NCBI GenBank assembly: GCA_902773285.1
Contig: CACYDS010000037.1
Span: forward strand, 1 to 6,142
From: an uncultured Pseudomonadota bacterium
GTDB taxonomy: Bacteria > Pseudomonadota > Alphaproteobacteria > RUG11792
Direction of reading: 5' to 3'
Length of the DNA stretch: 6,142 nucleotides
Each line of letters starts with the position of its first letter. Position 1 is the stretch's first letter. Made by a program: the position numbers and the translations under genes. Under the pieces are notes generated by a model. It ran no database searches. It had not been told where the DNA came from and was given only the letters and a program-made list of their open reading frames with translations. This document shows positions 1 to 6,137 of this stretch, in pieces.

Positions 1-83
1 AGGTAGACAACTTGAAAGATGATGTGAAATGTGAGGCAAAAATGATCTAGATATAAATGATATGTGTATATATGCGGTCAGAT

Positions 84-281
84 ATGAGTTTTACGACAAG
101 AGTGTTTCAAAACGGCAATTCTAAGGCCATCAGGATTCTTAGAGTACGTGATGTAAAGCGAAATGAATCAAGGACAGAACGAATTGATAAGACAAGTTGG
201 GTTGAACGATTCTTTGACGAGCAAAGTGATGATTTTTCTCCAGAGAAAAATAGAACTAAAAGTAGAATACTTGAGCTGTAA
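84..281 (+). CDS. vapB: VapB-like antitoxin, shortened (AbrB/MazE fold)
   Basis: VapB antitoxins bind and neutralise their VapC partner and repress the shared operon through an N-terminal AbrB/MazE-type DNA-binding domain. The first residues here, MSFTTRVFQNGNSKAIRI, are the family hallmark (V-F-x-N/S-G-N-S-x-A-x-R-I). The C-terminal part (KTSWVERFFDEQSDDF) resembles the acidic and aromatic toxin-binding tail. Between them only about 18 residues remain, where I recall roughly 25-28 in full-length relatives. The usual RIP-x-E-[YF] segment is missing, which suggests an in-frame internal deletion that would damage the swapped-hairpin DNA-binding fold. ATG at 84 is preferred over in-frame ATGs at 57 and 72 because homologous sequence begins there, although no strong Shine-Dalgarno is visible. 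The stop TAA overlaps the vapC ATG by one base, the usual coupled arrangement. It may still be expressed, but its cognate toxin is broken. Bases 1-83 hold no convincing gene or promoter. Confidence 0.7.
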   Translation: MSFTTRVFQNGNSKAIRILRVRDVKRNESRTERIDKTSWVERFFDEQSDDFSPEKNRTKSRILEL

Positions 282-689
282 TGTTTGTTCTGGATACAAA
301 TATCGTTTCATACGTAATACGTTCGAATTCTGATCTTTTGAAAGCAAAATTTATTGAATATGCAGATGAATTGTACATCTCGGAAATTACACGGGCTGAA
401 TTGCTTTTTGGAATTCTCAGATGTGACGATGTAAAACGAAAGAGATTGTCACAAAATCACAAAAGATAGGTTTGTTTTGAAAAATGTACCATCATTAGCC
501 TTTGTCGGAGAAATAGTTGATATTTTCGCAAAACTACGTGCTGATTTGTTCAACACCGGAAATGTAATAGAATATTTCGATGTTATAATAGCTGCAACAG
601 CTATTGCAAATAATGCAACATTTGTAACAAATAACTAAATGCACTTTTTACATATAGCAAATATATTAATTGAAAATTGGATAATTTAA
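281..689 (+). pseudogene. vapC: VapC toxin (PIN-domain ribonuclease), frameshifted pseudogene
   Basis: VapC toxins are Mg-dependent PIN-domain RNases, often cutting tRNA. The intact first part (281-469, 62 aa) begins MFVLDTNIVSYVIR, with the first catalytic acid D5, and contains EITRAELLFGIL with E40. Reading stops at TAG 467-469. Dropping one A from the AAAA run at 461-464 restores the family reading: SQNHKDRFVLKNV, then AKLRADLFNTGN, then FDVIIAATAIANNATFVTNN with the third acid at the GAT codon 579-581. A second stop (TAA 636-638) follows TNN. Past it the same frame continues with HFLHIANILIENW up to TAA 687-689, matching the usual VapC ending. The reconstructed length, about 135 codons, is normal for VapC. 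The 62-residue product lacks half the active site, so the toxin should be dead. It is coupled to vapB by a one-base overlap and converges on ligA. Confidence 0.85.
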
Positions 690-704
690 TATTATTAGAT
701 TATC
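680..704. terminator. AT-rich hairpin between convergent vapC and ligA, possible terminator
   Basis: An inverted repeat GATAAT-t-TAAT / ATTA-g-ATTATC closes a 3-base loop. On the plus strand this is an 11-bp stem including one U-G wobble; on the minus strand that position is a C-A mismatch. It lies immediately downstream of ligA and over the end of the vapC remnant, where a terminator is expected. The stem is almost all A-T and no clean U-tract follows on either strand (minus has only CCAATTTTC), so its termination strength is doubtful. It may simply be low-complexity AT sequence. Confidence 0.25.
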
Positions 705-705
705 G

Positions 706-2724
706 CTAAATAGCTTTGATTCTCAAAAACTCATCCTCCGACATAATTTTTATTCCAAGTTTAGTCGCTTTATTTAGTTTTGATCCAGGGGTTTCGCCGA
801 CTACGACAATATCTGTTTTTCCCGAAATAGCAGAGCTGACATTAGCCCCTTTCGAGATTGCGATTTGTTTCGCCTCGTTTCTGCTAAGTCTGGACAAAGT
901 CCCAGTAAATACTACAGTCTTTCCATAAAGTGCTGAATTTTCATCGACGATTTTTTCGTTATACGAAACCGTGACCAAATTTTTAAATTCTTCGATAAAT
1001 TTTATGTTAATTTCATTTCTGAAAAATGTATATATGTCCTCTGCCATCAGCTCACCTAATCCATCCAGTTCAACTAGATCAGCCTTTTCCGCCTGTTGCA
1101 AGCTCTCGATATTTTTAAACCTACTTGCCAAAAGTTGTGCTATAACTTCGCCAACGCCAGGAATACCAAGAGATACTATAAATCGTGCCAGAGACACCTT
1201 CCGGCTATTTTCAATCGCATCATATAATTTTTTAGCTGAGACTGTCCCCCACCCCGGCTTCGTCGCCAGTGGCGATTCAACCTCTTTTTTCGGCAATTTG
1301 AATATATCAAGCGCTGTTTTTATCCGCCCTTCATCAAAAAATTCCGCAACTTGCTTTTCGCCAAGTCCCGGTATATCAAGGCAGTTTTTCGACACAAAAT
1401 ACGAAATATATCGCACAACTTGCGCCGAACAGCCGTAGTGATTTGGGCAATACAAATCTATAAGTCCAGGATACTGAACTAAATCAGCTCCACACGATGG
1501 GCAAATTTTAGGCATCGCGAAAGTGGCATTTCCGGATTTTTGGGTCACCGAAATTATTTTGGGAATAACGTCGCCTGAACGCAAGATTCTTACGGTATCT
1601 CCTACCGCGATTTGTTTTCTCTCGATTTCGCTAAAATTATGCAAAGTCGCCCTTGATACCACTGCTCCATTCAGATTCACAGGCTCTAAAATTGCCACTG
1701 GAATGATTTTGCCCGTCCGTCCAACGCCAGTTAAAATATCAAGTATTTTCGTTTCTGCTTCTTCTGCTGGAAATTTGAAGGCGATCGAATGCCGCGGGTT
1801 GCGGCCAACAAACCCAAGCCGTTCCTGAAGTTCTAGGGCATTCAGCTTAAAAACTGCCCCATCTATTTCATATGGCAAATTAGGACGCTCTAGTAAAGTA
1901 TCTTGACAATATTTTTCCATATCGTCTAGAGAGTGACATAGCCTGCATCCAGATGTTGCGAATCCTAGTTTTTTAACAAAATTCATAACCTCTATTTGTG
2001 TATTGATATTCAAATCAGTTCCATTGATATAGTACGCAAAGAAGCCGAGATTTCGCGATTTTGTCACTTCTGCGTCGAGTTGACGTAAGGAGCCCGCAGC
2101 TGCATTTCGCGGGTTTGCAAAGAGCTTTTCTCCGGCTTCCTCGCGTTGTTTATTGAGCTCCTTAAAAGATTGTATTGGCATATAAACTTCGCCACGAATT
2201 TCAATTTCACCTAAAAAATTAATATTTTGCGGAATCGTAGAAATGGCCTTTACATTATTTGTTACATCTTCCCCTACATAACCATCACCTCTCGTTGCTG
2301 CATACAATAGCTGCCCATTTTTATAAAGAATCGAAGCGGAGAGACCATCGATCTTATGTTCCGCACAAAATTCAAGATTTTCTGACGTATTTAGAAAGCT
2401 CTGAATGCGTTCTATAAAATTCCCTAAATCGCCTGCCGAGAAGGCATTTTCCAGCGATAACATCGGTTTTTTATGCATAATTTTTGATAACACTCCGGAG
2501 ACAGGAGCGCCAACTTTTTGCGATGGTGAATTGCCATCTTTTAGTTTTGGGAACTTATCCTCTATCTCATTTAGTCGGCGTCTTAATTGATCATATTCCC
2601 AATCTGAAATTTCCGGTTCAGCTTTGTTGTAATACAACTCATCGTTGCGTTTCAGCTCTTTTTTCAAAAACGCCAATTCCGCTTTCGCTTCCTCAAATGT
2701 CAGTTCAGCAACAGACTTAGCCAT
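706..2724 (-). CDS. ligA: NAD-dependent DNA ligase LigA
   Basis: Seals 3'-OH/5'-phosphate nicks using NAD+, joining Okazaki fragments and completing repair in the cytoplasm. The 672-residue product matches the family (E. coli LigA has 671). In order: the Ia domain with the YYNKAEPEISDWEYD region (31-45) that binds NMN; the adenylation domain with catalytic K124 in EHKIDG, RGDG (145-148), EIRGEVYMP (175-183), IDGAVFK (287-293) and KFPAEE (317-322); an OB fold; a Cys4 zinc finger (C408, C411, C426, C432); helix-hairpin-helix repeats with PGLGE and PGVGE motifs; and a C-terminal BRCT domain (about 596-672, GKTVVFTGTL). The start at 2724 (MAKSVAEL) is preferred over an in-frame GTG at 2763 because the intervening 13 codons contain a TGCTATAAT promoter element and do not resemble LigA. 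The Shine-Dalgarno is weak (GGA about 7 bases upstream). No lesions are seen, and the gene is presumably essential. Confidence 0.98.
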   Translation of the reverse strand: MAKSVAELTFEEAKAELAFLKKELKRNDELYYNKAEPEISDWEYDQLRRRLNEIEDKFPKLKDGNSPSQKVGAPVSGVLSKIMHKKPMLSLENAFSAGDLGNFIERIQSFLNTSENLEFCAEHKIDGLSASILYKNGQLLYAATRGDGYVGEDVTNNVKAISTIPQNINFLGEIEIRGEVYMPIQSFKELNKQREEAGEKLFANPRNAAAGSLRQLDAEVTKSRNLGFFAYYINGTDLNINTQIEVMNFVKKLGFATSGCRLCHSLDDMEKYCQDTLLERPNLPYEIDGAVFKLNALELQERLGFVGRNPRHSIAFKFPAEEAETKILDILTGVGRTGKIIPVAILEPVNLNGAVVSRATLHNFSEIERKQIAVGDTVRILRSGDVIPKIISVTQKSGNATFAMPKICPSCGADLVQYPGLIDLYCPNHYGCSAQVVRYISYFVSKNCLDIPGLGEKQVAEFFDEGRIKTALDIFKLPKKEVESPLATKPGWGTVSAKKLYDAIENSRKVSLARFIVSLGIPGVGEVIAQLLASRFKNIESLQQAEKADLVELDGLGELMAEDIYTFFRNEINIKFIEEFKNLVTVSYNEKIVDENSALYGKTVVFTGTLSRLSRNEAKQIAISKGANVSSAISGKTDIVVVGETPGSKLNKATKLGIKIMSEDEFLRIKAI

Positions 2725-2751
2725 AGAAATTTCCAACTCTAAATCACTGGA

Positions 2752-2760
2752 ATTATAGCA
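2752..2760 (-). promoter_or_regulatory. Extended -10 promoter element of ligA
   Basis: Reading the minus strand, 2760-2752 is TGCTATAAT, a perfect sigma-70-type extended -10 (TGn followed by TATAAT). No good -35 hexamer lies 16-18 bases upstream, which is common for extended -10 promoters. Transcription would start near 2744-2746, giving a leader of about 20 bases before the ATG at 2724. This is the main argument that ligA does not begin at the upstream GTG, since that codon would lie upstream of the transcript start. Confidence 0.7.
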
Positions 2761-2811
2761 CACCTGACAGTGATTTGCGCCTATCTGAATTAGTCGCGCT
2801 GGAAAGTCGCT

Positions 2812-2827
2812 TGTTTCACGTGAAACC
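2812..2827. other. parS: parS centromere site (ParB/Spo0J binding palindrome)
   Basis: The sequence TGTTTCACGTGAAACC matches the chromosomal parS consensus TGTTTCACGTGAAACA at 15 of 16 positions, and the 14-bp palindrome GTTTCACGTGAAAC (2813-2826) is perfect. Chromosomal ParB binds this element, slides outward as a CTP-dependent clamp, and with ParA drives origin segregation and SMC loading. It lies in the intergenic region between divergent ligA and the LD-carboxypeptidase gene, about 52 bases upstream of the ligA -10 element and outside both coding regions. No parA or parB gene is in the window. A perfect 14-bp match by chance in 6 kb is very unlikely. Chromosomal parS sites usually cluster near the replication origin, so this locus is probably origin-proximal (inference). 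Confidence 0.88.
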
Positions 2828-2944
2828 TTTTTGCAATTAAAGTTAGCAGAAATCGCATGATGATCTCAATATAAGTAATTATGGTAATTCTTGGAATGTA
2901 ATAAAATGTTGAATTGCGAGTGAAAACTATGGTAATTTTTTACT

Positions 2945-2950
2945 GGAAGA
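2945..2950 (+). promoter_or_regulatory. Ribosome binding site deciding the TTG start of the LD-carboxypeptidase gene
   Basis: GGAAGA lies 10 bases before the TTG at 2961. No in-frame ATG or GTG exists between the in-frame TGA stop at 2955-2957 and the encoded signal peptide, so an alternative initiator is required. TTG at 2973 is the only other nearby choice and is farther from this site. Confidence 0.45.
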
Positions 2951-2960
2951 CAATTGATCA

Positions 2961-3905
2961 TTGGGTATAGTTTTGATTTGTAGATTTTTAATAATATTAA
3001 TACTTGTCCTTCTCCAGCCTTCTGCTATTTTGGCATACAATTTAGCAGGCCTTGATATAGAAGTCATTGCTCCATCAAGTGGTGTACCTTATAAGGTAGC
3101 GCAAAAAATATCTGAGCTCATTGGTCAAAATATAGAAGTAGGAGATGGTAATTCTGATGCTCAAGTTTTCGCGGATAAGGAGACAAAATTTCAAAAGCTA
3201 GATAAATCTCTTAGGTCACAGCACAAGATTTTATGGGCAGTACGTGGCGGTTATGGAGCAGAGAAAATTATGCCACTCATTGTAAAAAAAGATTACTCAA
3301 ATGAAACGAAAAAAATCATCATAGGGTACAGTGACTTAACTAACCTTATGATATATTTTTCACAAAAATACGGATGGCTGGCGGTACATGCACCAATGCT
3401 AAAAGACTTCGCTACAAAAACTAAATCTTCTAAATCTTACATTGGCATCATTAATTTTCTTGAAGGTAAAAGTGAAACATTAAAAATTTCAGACTTAAAG
3501 CCGATAAATAAGTCAGCTTGTTCGCAAAAAGTTGTGAAGGGAAAAGTTACTGGCGGAAATGTGACATGTATTGTCTCATCAATAGGCACTCCATGGCAGA
3601 TCGAAACGGCTGGAAAAATAATATTTTTGGAAGACACAAATGTGATCGGTTTTCGTTTAGATCGCCTTCTTACACACATGAAAAATGCAGGGTTGTTTGA
3701 TAAGGCTGTCGCTATTATTTTGGGAGATTTTGGAACAAATACTGGTATCTTAAAAATTCTGAAAAAGTTCGCCAATGAGTTGCATATTCCAGTTTATAAA
3801 AGTGGTTGTTTTGGACACGAAAAAGTTAACCTACCATTTGTCTATGGTTTTAACGGAGCTATCTTATCCAACAATAAGCACACTGAAATCGTCATGAACA
3901 AATGA
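2961..3905 (+). CDS. ldcA: Exported LD-carboxypeptidase, peptidase family S66 (LdcA/MccF-like)
   Basis: S66 serine peptidases cleave the bond between meso-diaminopimelate and terminal D-Ala in peptidoglycan tetrapeptides; the MccF branch instead degrades microcin C-like peptide-nucleotides. Family signatures are all present in the 314 residues: an N-terminal IEVIAPSSG segment (33-41), RGGYGAEKIMP (95-105), GYSDLTNLM (122-130) with nucleophile S124, GKVTGGNVTCIVSSIGTPW (194-212), the FLED acid E224, and GCFGHEKVNLP with general-base H286. Unusually, residues 1-25 form a hydrophobic signal peptide ending AILA before YNLAG, so the enzyme is probably periplasmic, whereas typical LdcA is cytoplasmic. 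The start is TTG, with TTG at 2973 as alternative. A 14-codon out-of-frame ORF (ATG 2929 to TAG 2970) overlaps the start. The gene is divergent from ligA and its end lies 18 bases from the end of convergent lspA. LdcA versus MccF substrate preference cannot be settled here. Confidence 0.9.
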   Translation: MGIVLICRFLIILILVLLQPSAILAYNLAGLDIEVIAPSSGVPYKVAQKISELIGQNIEVGDGNSDAQVFADKETKFQKLDKSLRSQHKILWAVRGGYGAEKIMPLIVKKDYSNETKKIIIGYSDLTNLMIYFSQKYGWLAVHAPMLKDFATKTKSSKSYIGIINFLEGKSETLKISDLKPINKSACSQKVVKGKVTGGNVTCIVSSIGTPWQIETAGKIIFLEDTNVIGFRLDRLLTHMKNAGLFDKAVAIILGDFGTNTGILKILKKFANELHIPVYKSGCFGHEKVNLPFVYGFNGAILSNNKHTEIVMNK

Positions 3906-3923
3906 TACGTTTGGATAGCCGAT

Positions 3924-4400
3924 TCAATTTTTCGTAGTCAGCAAGTTATATAATATCAATAGCCCTACGCTACAGGATATACAGGCATCAGCAAAGTTGA
4001 ATGCTGGCCAATGCCAGGTGTTGTAGTATACATCAACAAAATCTACAACAGCCCCATGCATAAAACGATCTATCAAGTTTCCTATGGCTCCACCTATTAA
4101 CAGGGAGCACAACAATTTTTCAATGGTCCTATGCAATTTCGTATATACATATATAACAAAAGCTATGCAAAAAAACATAAGGGCTATCATCAAATAGTAC
4201 TGCAATGCATTACTTGGGCTCAACAATCCAAAACTTGTCCCATAGTTATATGTCAATACCAAGTTTACATGTGGACATATCGCAATATGCGTTCCATTTG
4301 GAACAAATGCCAATACAGAAAACTTTATAGCTTGATCGAATATGATCACGAACAATCCGACAATTGCACACAAAACATTGATCTTTCTATTTTTATTCAT
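3924..4400 (-). CDS. lspA: Lipoprotein signal peptidase (signal peptidase II) LspA
   Basis: An inner-membrane aspartic peptidase that removes the signal peptide of diacylglyceryl-modified prolipoproteins just before the lipobox cysteine, the step after Lgt. The 158 residues are of normal length and form four membrane segments (about 9-30, 66-87, 95-111, 136-155). Conserved motifs are visible: FDQAIKF (21-27), YNYGTSFGLL (51-60), GGAIGNLIDR (103-112), GAVVDFVDVYY (116-126) and WPAFNFADACI (131-141). The catalytic aspartate pair corresponds to D120 (VVDF) and D138 (FNFAD); D111 of NLIDR is also invariant. The ATG at 4400 overlaps the dsbD stop by 8 bases and has a strong Shine-Dalgarno inside dsbD, so the two genes are co-transcribed and probably translationally coupled. 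It converges with the LD-carboxypeptidase gene, and no clear terminator is seen in the 18-base gap. Confidence 0.97.
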   Translation of the reverse strand: MNKNRKINVLCAIVGLFVIIFDQAIKFSVLAFVPNGTHIAICPHVNLVLTYNYGTSFGLLSPSNALQYYLMIALMFFCIAFVIYVYTKLHRTIEKLLCSLLIGGAIGNLIDRFMHGAVVDFVDVYYNTWHWPAFNFADACISCSVGLLILYNLLTTKN

Positions 4401-5973
4401 CTTTCCCCTCTATTGCTTTAATCAAATTTTTTCTTGTTAATATATTCGAAAGAATTTTTGATTTCCCGTCCATTATAAGAATATATAATGGAACTGATAT
4501 CGAGTTGTATTGCCTTAACAGAGATGTAATTTTTTTATCTCCTTTTGTCCAATCGCACTTGATAGCTACTATCTCATTTTTTTTGAACGTTTCTATTACT
4601 TGATCATCATCAAAAACCGTCGCATTGTATTTGCAATTAAGACACCAGTCGGCAGTAAAATTCAGAAATATTTTTTTGTTTTTTTTCTTTATGGTCTCAA
4701 ATGTCGATGGTTCATACATATTCCAATGTATTTGCTCTGATGAGGTGTGCATTATTTGCATGTATCCAACTGCGGTTAGAGTTATCACTCCAACGACGAC
4801 AACATATCGCCAAACCTGATTTTTTTTGATATTGACCAGTTGGTTTAGTAGAAATACTATTGCTAGCACTATTAACAAGATTTTGATAGCGCCGTCAGAA
4901 CCCAATTGGCTTAGAAGAATTGAAAATATCCAAACCGTTGATGCAAGCATTGCATATCCCATGAAATTTTGAAATATTTGCAACCAAGCTCCTGGTTTAG
5001 GCATAAGTCTCATTAAATTAGGGAATAACGCTATGAGAATATATGGCAATGCTACGCCACAGCTCAGAGCAAATAAAAGTGCATATGACTGCATTCCTTC
5101 AGCTCCCAACACCGCTCCAGCAATGGCGACACCAGCAAATGGCCCTACACACGATGAGGAGGCCACTCCACTTAATATTCCAGATAAAAATGCTCCAGCT
5201 GTTCGACGTGAATTTTGACTAATATTTGGCATCCTAAAATGACATATTTCCAAGAAATGTAGAGCACATGCCAAAAATACTAGCATCAAGCTAAACACAC
5301 ATGCAGGTTCCTGCATAAAGAATCCCCACCCTATAACTGGCGTCGTTTCTTTTAGATAAAGTAGTATTATTCCCAACGTGAAAAATACAAAAAAGATTCC
5401 GCTTGCAAATAGACAAGTCTCTTTTCTTACATCATGCAGTGATTTGCCGGATAATTTAGCTATCGAAAATATTTTTAAAGTGATTATTGGGAAAACGCAT
5501 GGCATCAAGTTTAGAATAAGCCCACCTAGAAATGCCATCAATACTAGATACATTAGTGTGGCGTAATCTTCATGTATTCCAAATATTTTTGCTGCTTCGC
5601 TTTCGGACAACAGTCCATTTTGTATGATTTCACCAGTAGCGGAGCGTGGTTCGCATGTGTCACCGCATATGACATAAAATACATCATAGGTGAGCGGTTT
5701 GTCTGAGCTTATCTTACGTATCCGGTAAGCCACGGACTGATTATCAGCCAGTGCCTTCTTGTTGATGACTTCTGCATTGTGCCAAAGTATATCCAATCCG
5801 CTAGGTTCATCGCTTATCTTTTCATGCTTTGATAGTTTAAAATCAAAAGCTACGCAGATCGAGTCTCCCTCCCACTGCGTAGTTCTTACAGCTACTTCAG
5901 CTTTTAAGCCAAAAACACCAAAACAATACGCAAAAAGGAATAAACCTACAAACCTACGTATCCCTCTGCACAT
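4393..5973 (-). CDS. dsbD: Thiol:disulfide interchange protein DsbD (compact DsbD/ScsB-type)
   Basis: Moves electrons from cytoplasmic thioredoxin across the inner membrane to periplasmic reductants such as DsbC or CcmG. The 526 residues contain all three modules and six cysteines: a signal peptide (1-25, with CRGIRR n-region and cleavage after GLKA); an N-terminal periplasmic domain with C103/C107 in CGDTC; a transmembrane domain (about 138-405) with C159 in LNLMPCVFP and C275 in SSSCVGPFAG; and a C-terminal thioredoxin-like domain with WCLNCK (C444, C447) and the cis-proline segment SVPLYI (493-498). The CxxxC spacing in the first domain and the LNLMPCVFP wording look more like ScsB/alphaproteobacterial relatives than E. 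coli DsbD (565 aa, C103 and C109). Start ATG 5973 has GTGAG seven bases upstream and overlaps a small upstream lipoprotein ORF by 20 bases. A GAAAAAAAACAAAAAAAT tract lies between the membrane and thioredoxin parts. It is followed by overlapping lspA. Confidence 0.93.
   Translation of the reverse strand: MCRGIRRFVGLFLFAYCFGVFGLKAEVAVRTTQWEGDSICVAFDFKLSKHEKISDEPSGLDILWHNAEVINKKALADNQSVAYRIRKISSDKPLTYDVFYVICGDTCEPRSATGEIIQNGLLSESEAAKIFGIHEDYATLMYLVLMAFLGGLILNLMPCVFPIITLKIFSIAKLSGKSLHDVRKETCLFASGIFFVFFTLGIILLYLKETTPVIGWGFFMQEPACVFSLMLVFLACALHFLEICHFRMPNISQNSRRTAGAFLSGILSGVASSSCVGPFAGVAIAGAVLGAEGMQSYALLFALSCGVALPYILIALFPNLMRLMPKPGAWLQIFQNFMGYAMLASTVWIFSILLSQLGSDGAIKILLIVLAIVFLLNQLVNIKKNQVWRYVVVVGVITLTAVGYMQIMHTSSEQIHWNMYEPSTFETIKKKNKKIFLNFTADWCLNCKYNATVFDDDQVIETFKKNEIVAIKCDWTKGDKKITSLLRQYNSISVPLYILIMDGKSKILSNILTRKNLIKAIEGKDE
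4405..4410 (-). promoter_or_regulatory. Ribosome binding site of lspA within the dsbD 3' end
   Basis: The minus strand reads GAGGGG followed by AAAG and then the lspA ATG, a strong purine-rich Shine-Dalgarno that simultaneously encodes the last residues (EGKDE) of DsbD. It supports the ATG at 4400 and translational coupling across the 8-base overlap. Confidence 0.7.
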
Positions 5974-6058
5974 TTAAAATCTCACTTTTGTCAGGTCTTT
6001 CTAAATGTCCCTCTCTACCACAGGCCACTGCCAAAAGACTAATTAACAAAAATACCAC
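5954..6058 (-). CDS. Probable very small lipoprotein, LptM/YifL-like
   Basis: Reading from GTG at 6058 gives 34 residues: a hydrophobic stretch VFLLISLLAVA, then a lipobox (LAVAC, Cys13), then GREGHLERPDKSEI. The pattern C-G-x-x-G-x-L-x-x-P is the signature of small LptM/YifL-type outer-membrane lipoproteins (recalled form CGQKGPLYLP), which in E. coli help oxidative assembly of the LPS translocon LptD. Such proteins would be substrates of LspA, encoded two genes downstream. The GTG lies only four bases after the tRNA-Val CCA end, no normal Shine-Dalgarno is free, and the predicted n-region has no Lys or Arg, so the start is uncertain. It ends inside dsbD (20-base overlap), suggesting coupling. 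The same frame runs open leftwards through the tRNA, but that part is tRNA sequence. Alternatives are a degraded remnant or a chance ORF; the motif match argues against chance. Confidence 0.5.
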   Translation of the reverse strand: MVFLLISLLAVACGREGHLERPDKSEILNVQRDT

Positions 6059-6062
6059 AAAA

Positions 6063-6137
6063 TGGTGGGCGATGACGGGTTCGAACCGCCGACCCCCTCG
6101 GTGTAAACGAGATGCTCTACCACTGAGCCAATCGCCC
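6063..6137 (-). tRNA. tRNA-Val, anticodon UAC
   Basis: The minus strand folds as a complete cloverleaf: acceptor GGGCGAT paired with ATCGCCC, D-stem GCTC/GAGC with loop AGTGGTA, anticodon stem TCTCG/CGAGG (one wobble) around loop TTTACAC, a 5-base variable loop GGGTC, and T-stem GGCGG/CCGTC (one wobble) with loop TTCGAAC. The anticodon TAC (UAC) reads GUA and, by wobble, other valine codons. The discriminator base is A (6066) and the CCA end is encoded (6065-6063). Length is 72 nucleotides plus CCA. No terminator is visible between it and the downstream lipoprotein ORF and dsbD on the same strand, so the tRNA and these genes may share a transcript. Its promoter lies outside the window. Confidence 0.97.

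Noticed and set aside
3..50. Short open tail (VDNLKDDVKCEAKMI then TAG) entering from the left edge
   Set aside because: It could be the end of an upstream gene, but 15 residues without a recognisable motif cannot support a call.
52..57. TATAAA as a -10 element for vapB
   Set aside because: No -35-like hexamer lies at 16-18 bases spacing, and such hexamers are frequent in AT-rich sequence.
971..1438. 155-codon open frame on the plus strand
   Set aside because: It is antisense to the conserved ligA coding region, shows no recognisable domain, and has no Shine-Dalgarno or neighbouring operon.
2870..2875. TATAAG as a -10 element for the LD-carboxypeptidase gene
   Set aside because: It has no -35 at proper spacing (TTAGCA is 21 bases away). 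A promoter must exist in this region, but I cannot place it.
3437..3775. 112-codon open frame on the minus strand
   Set aside because: It lies opposite the catalytic core of the S66 peptidase, and its protein has no family resemblance.
3901..3935. Terminator between the convergent peptidase gene and lspA
   Set aside because: The gap is 18 bases and no stem-loop with a U-tract could be drawn.
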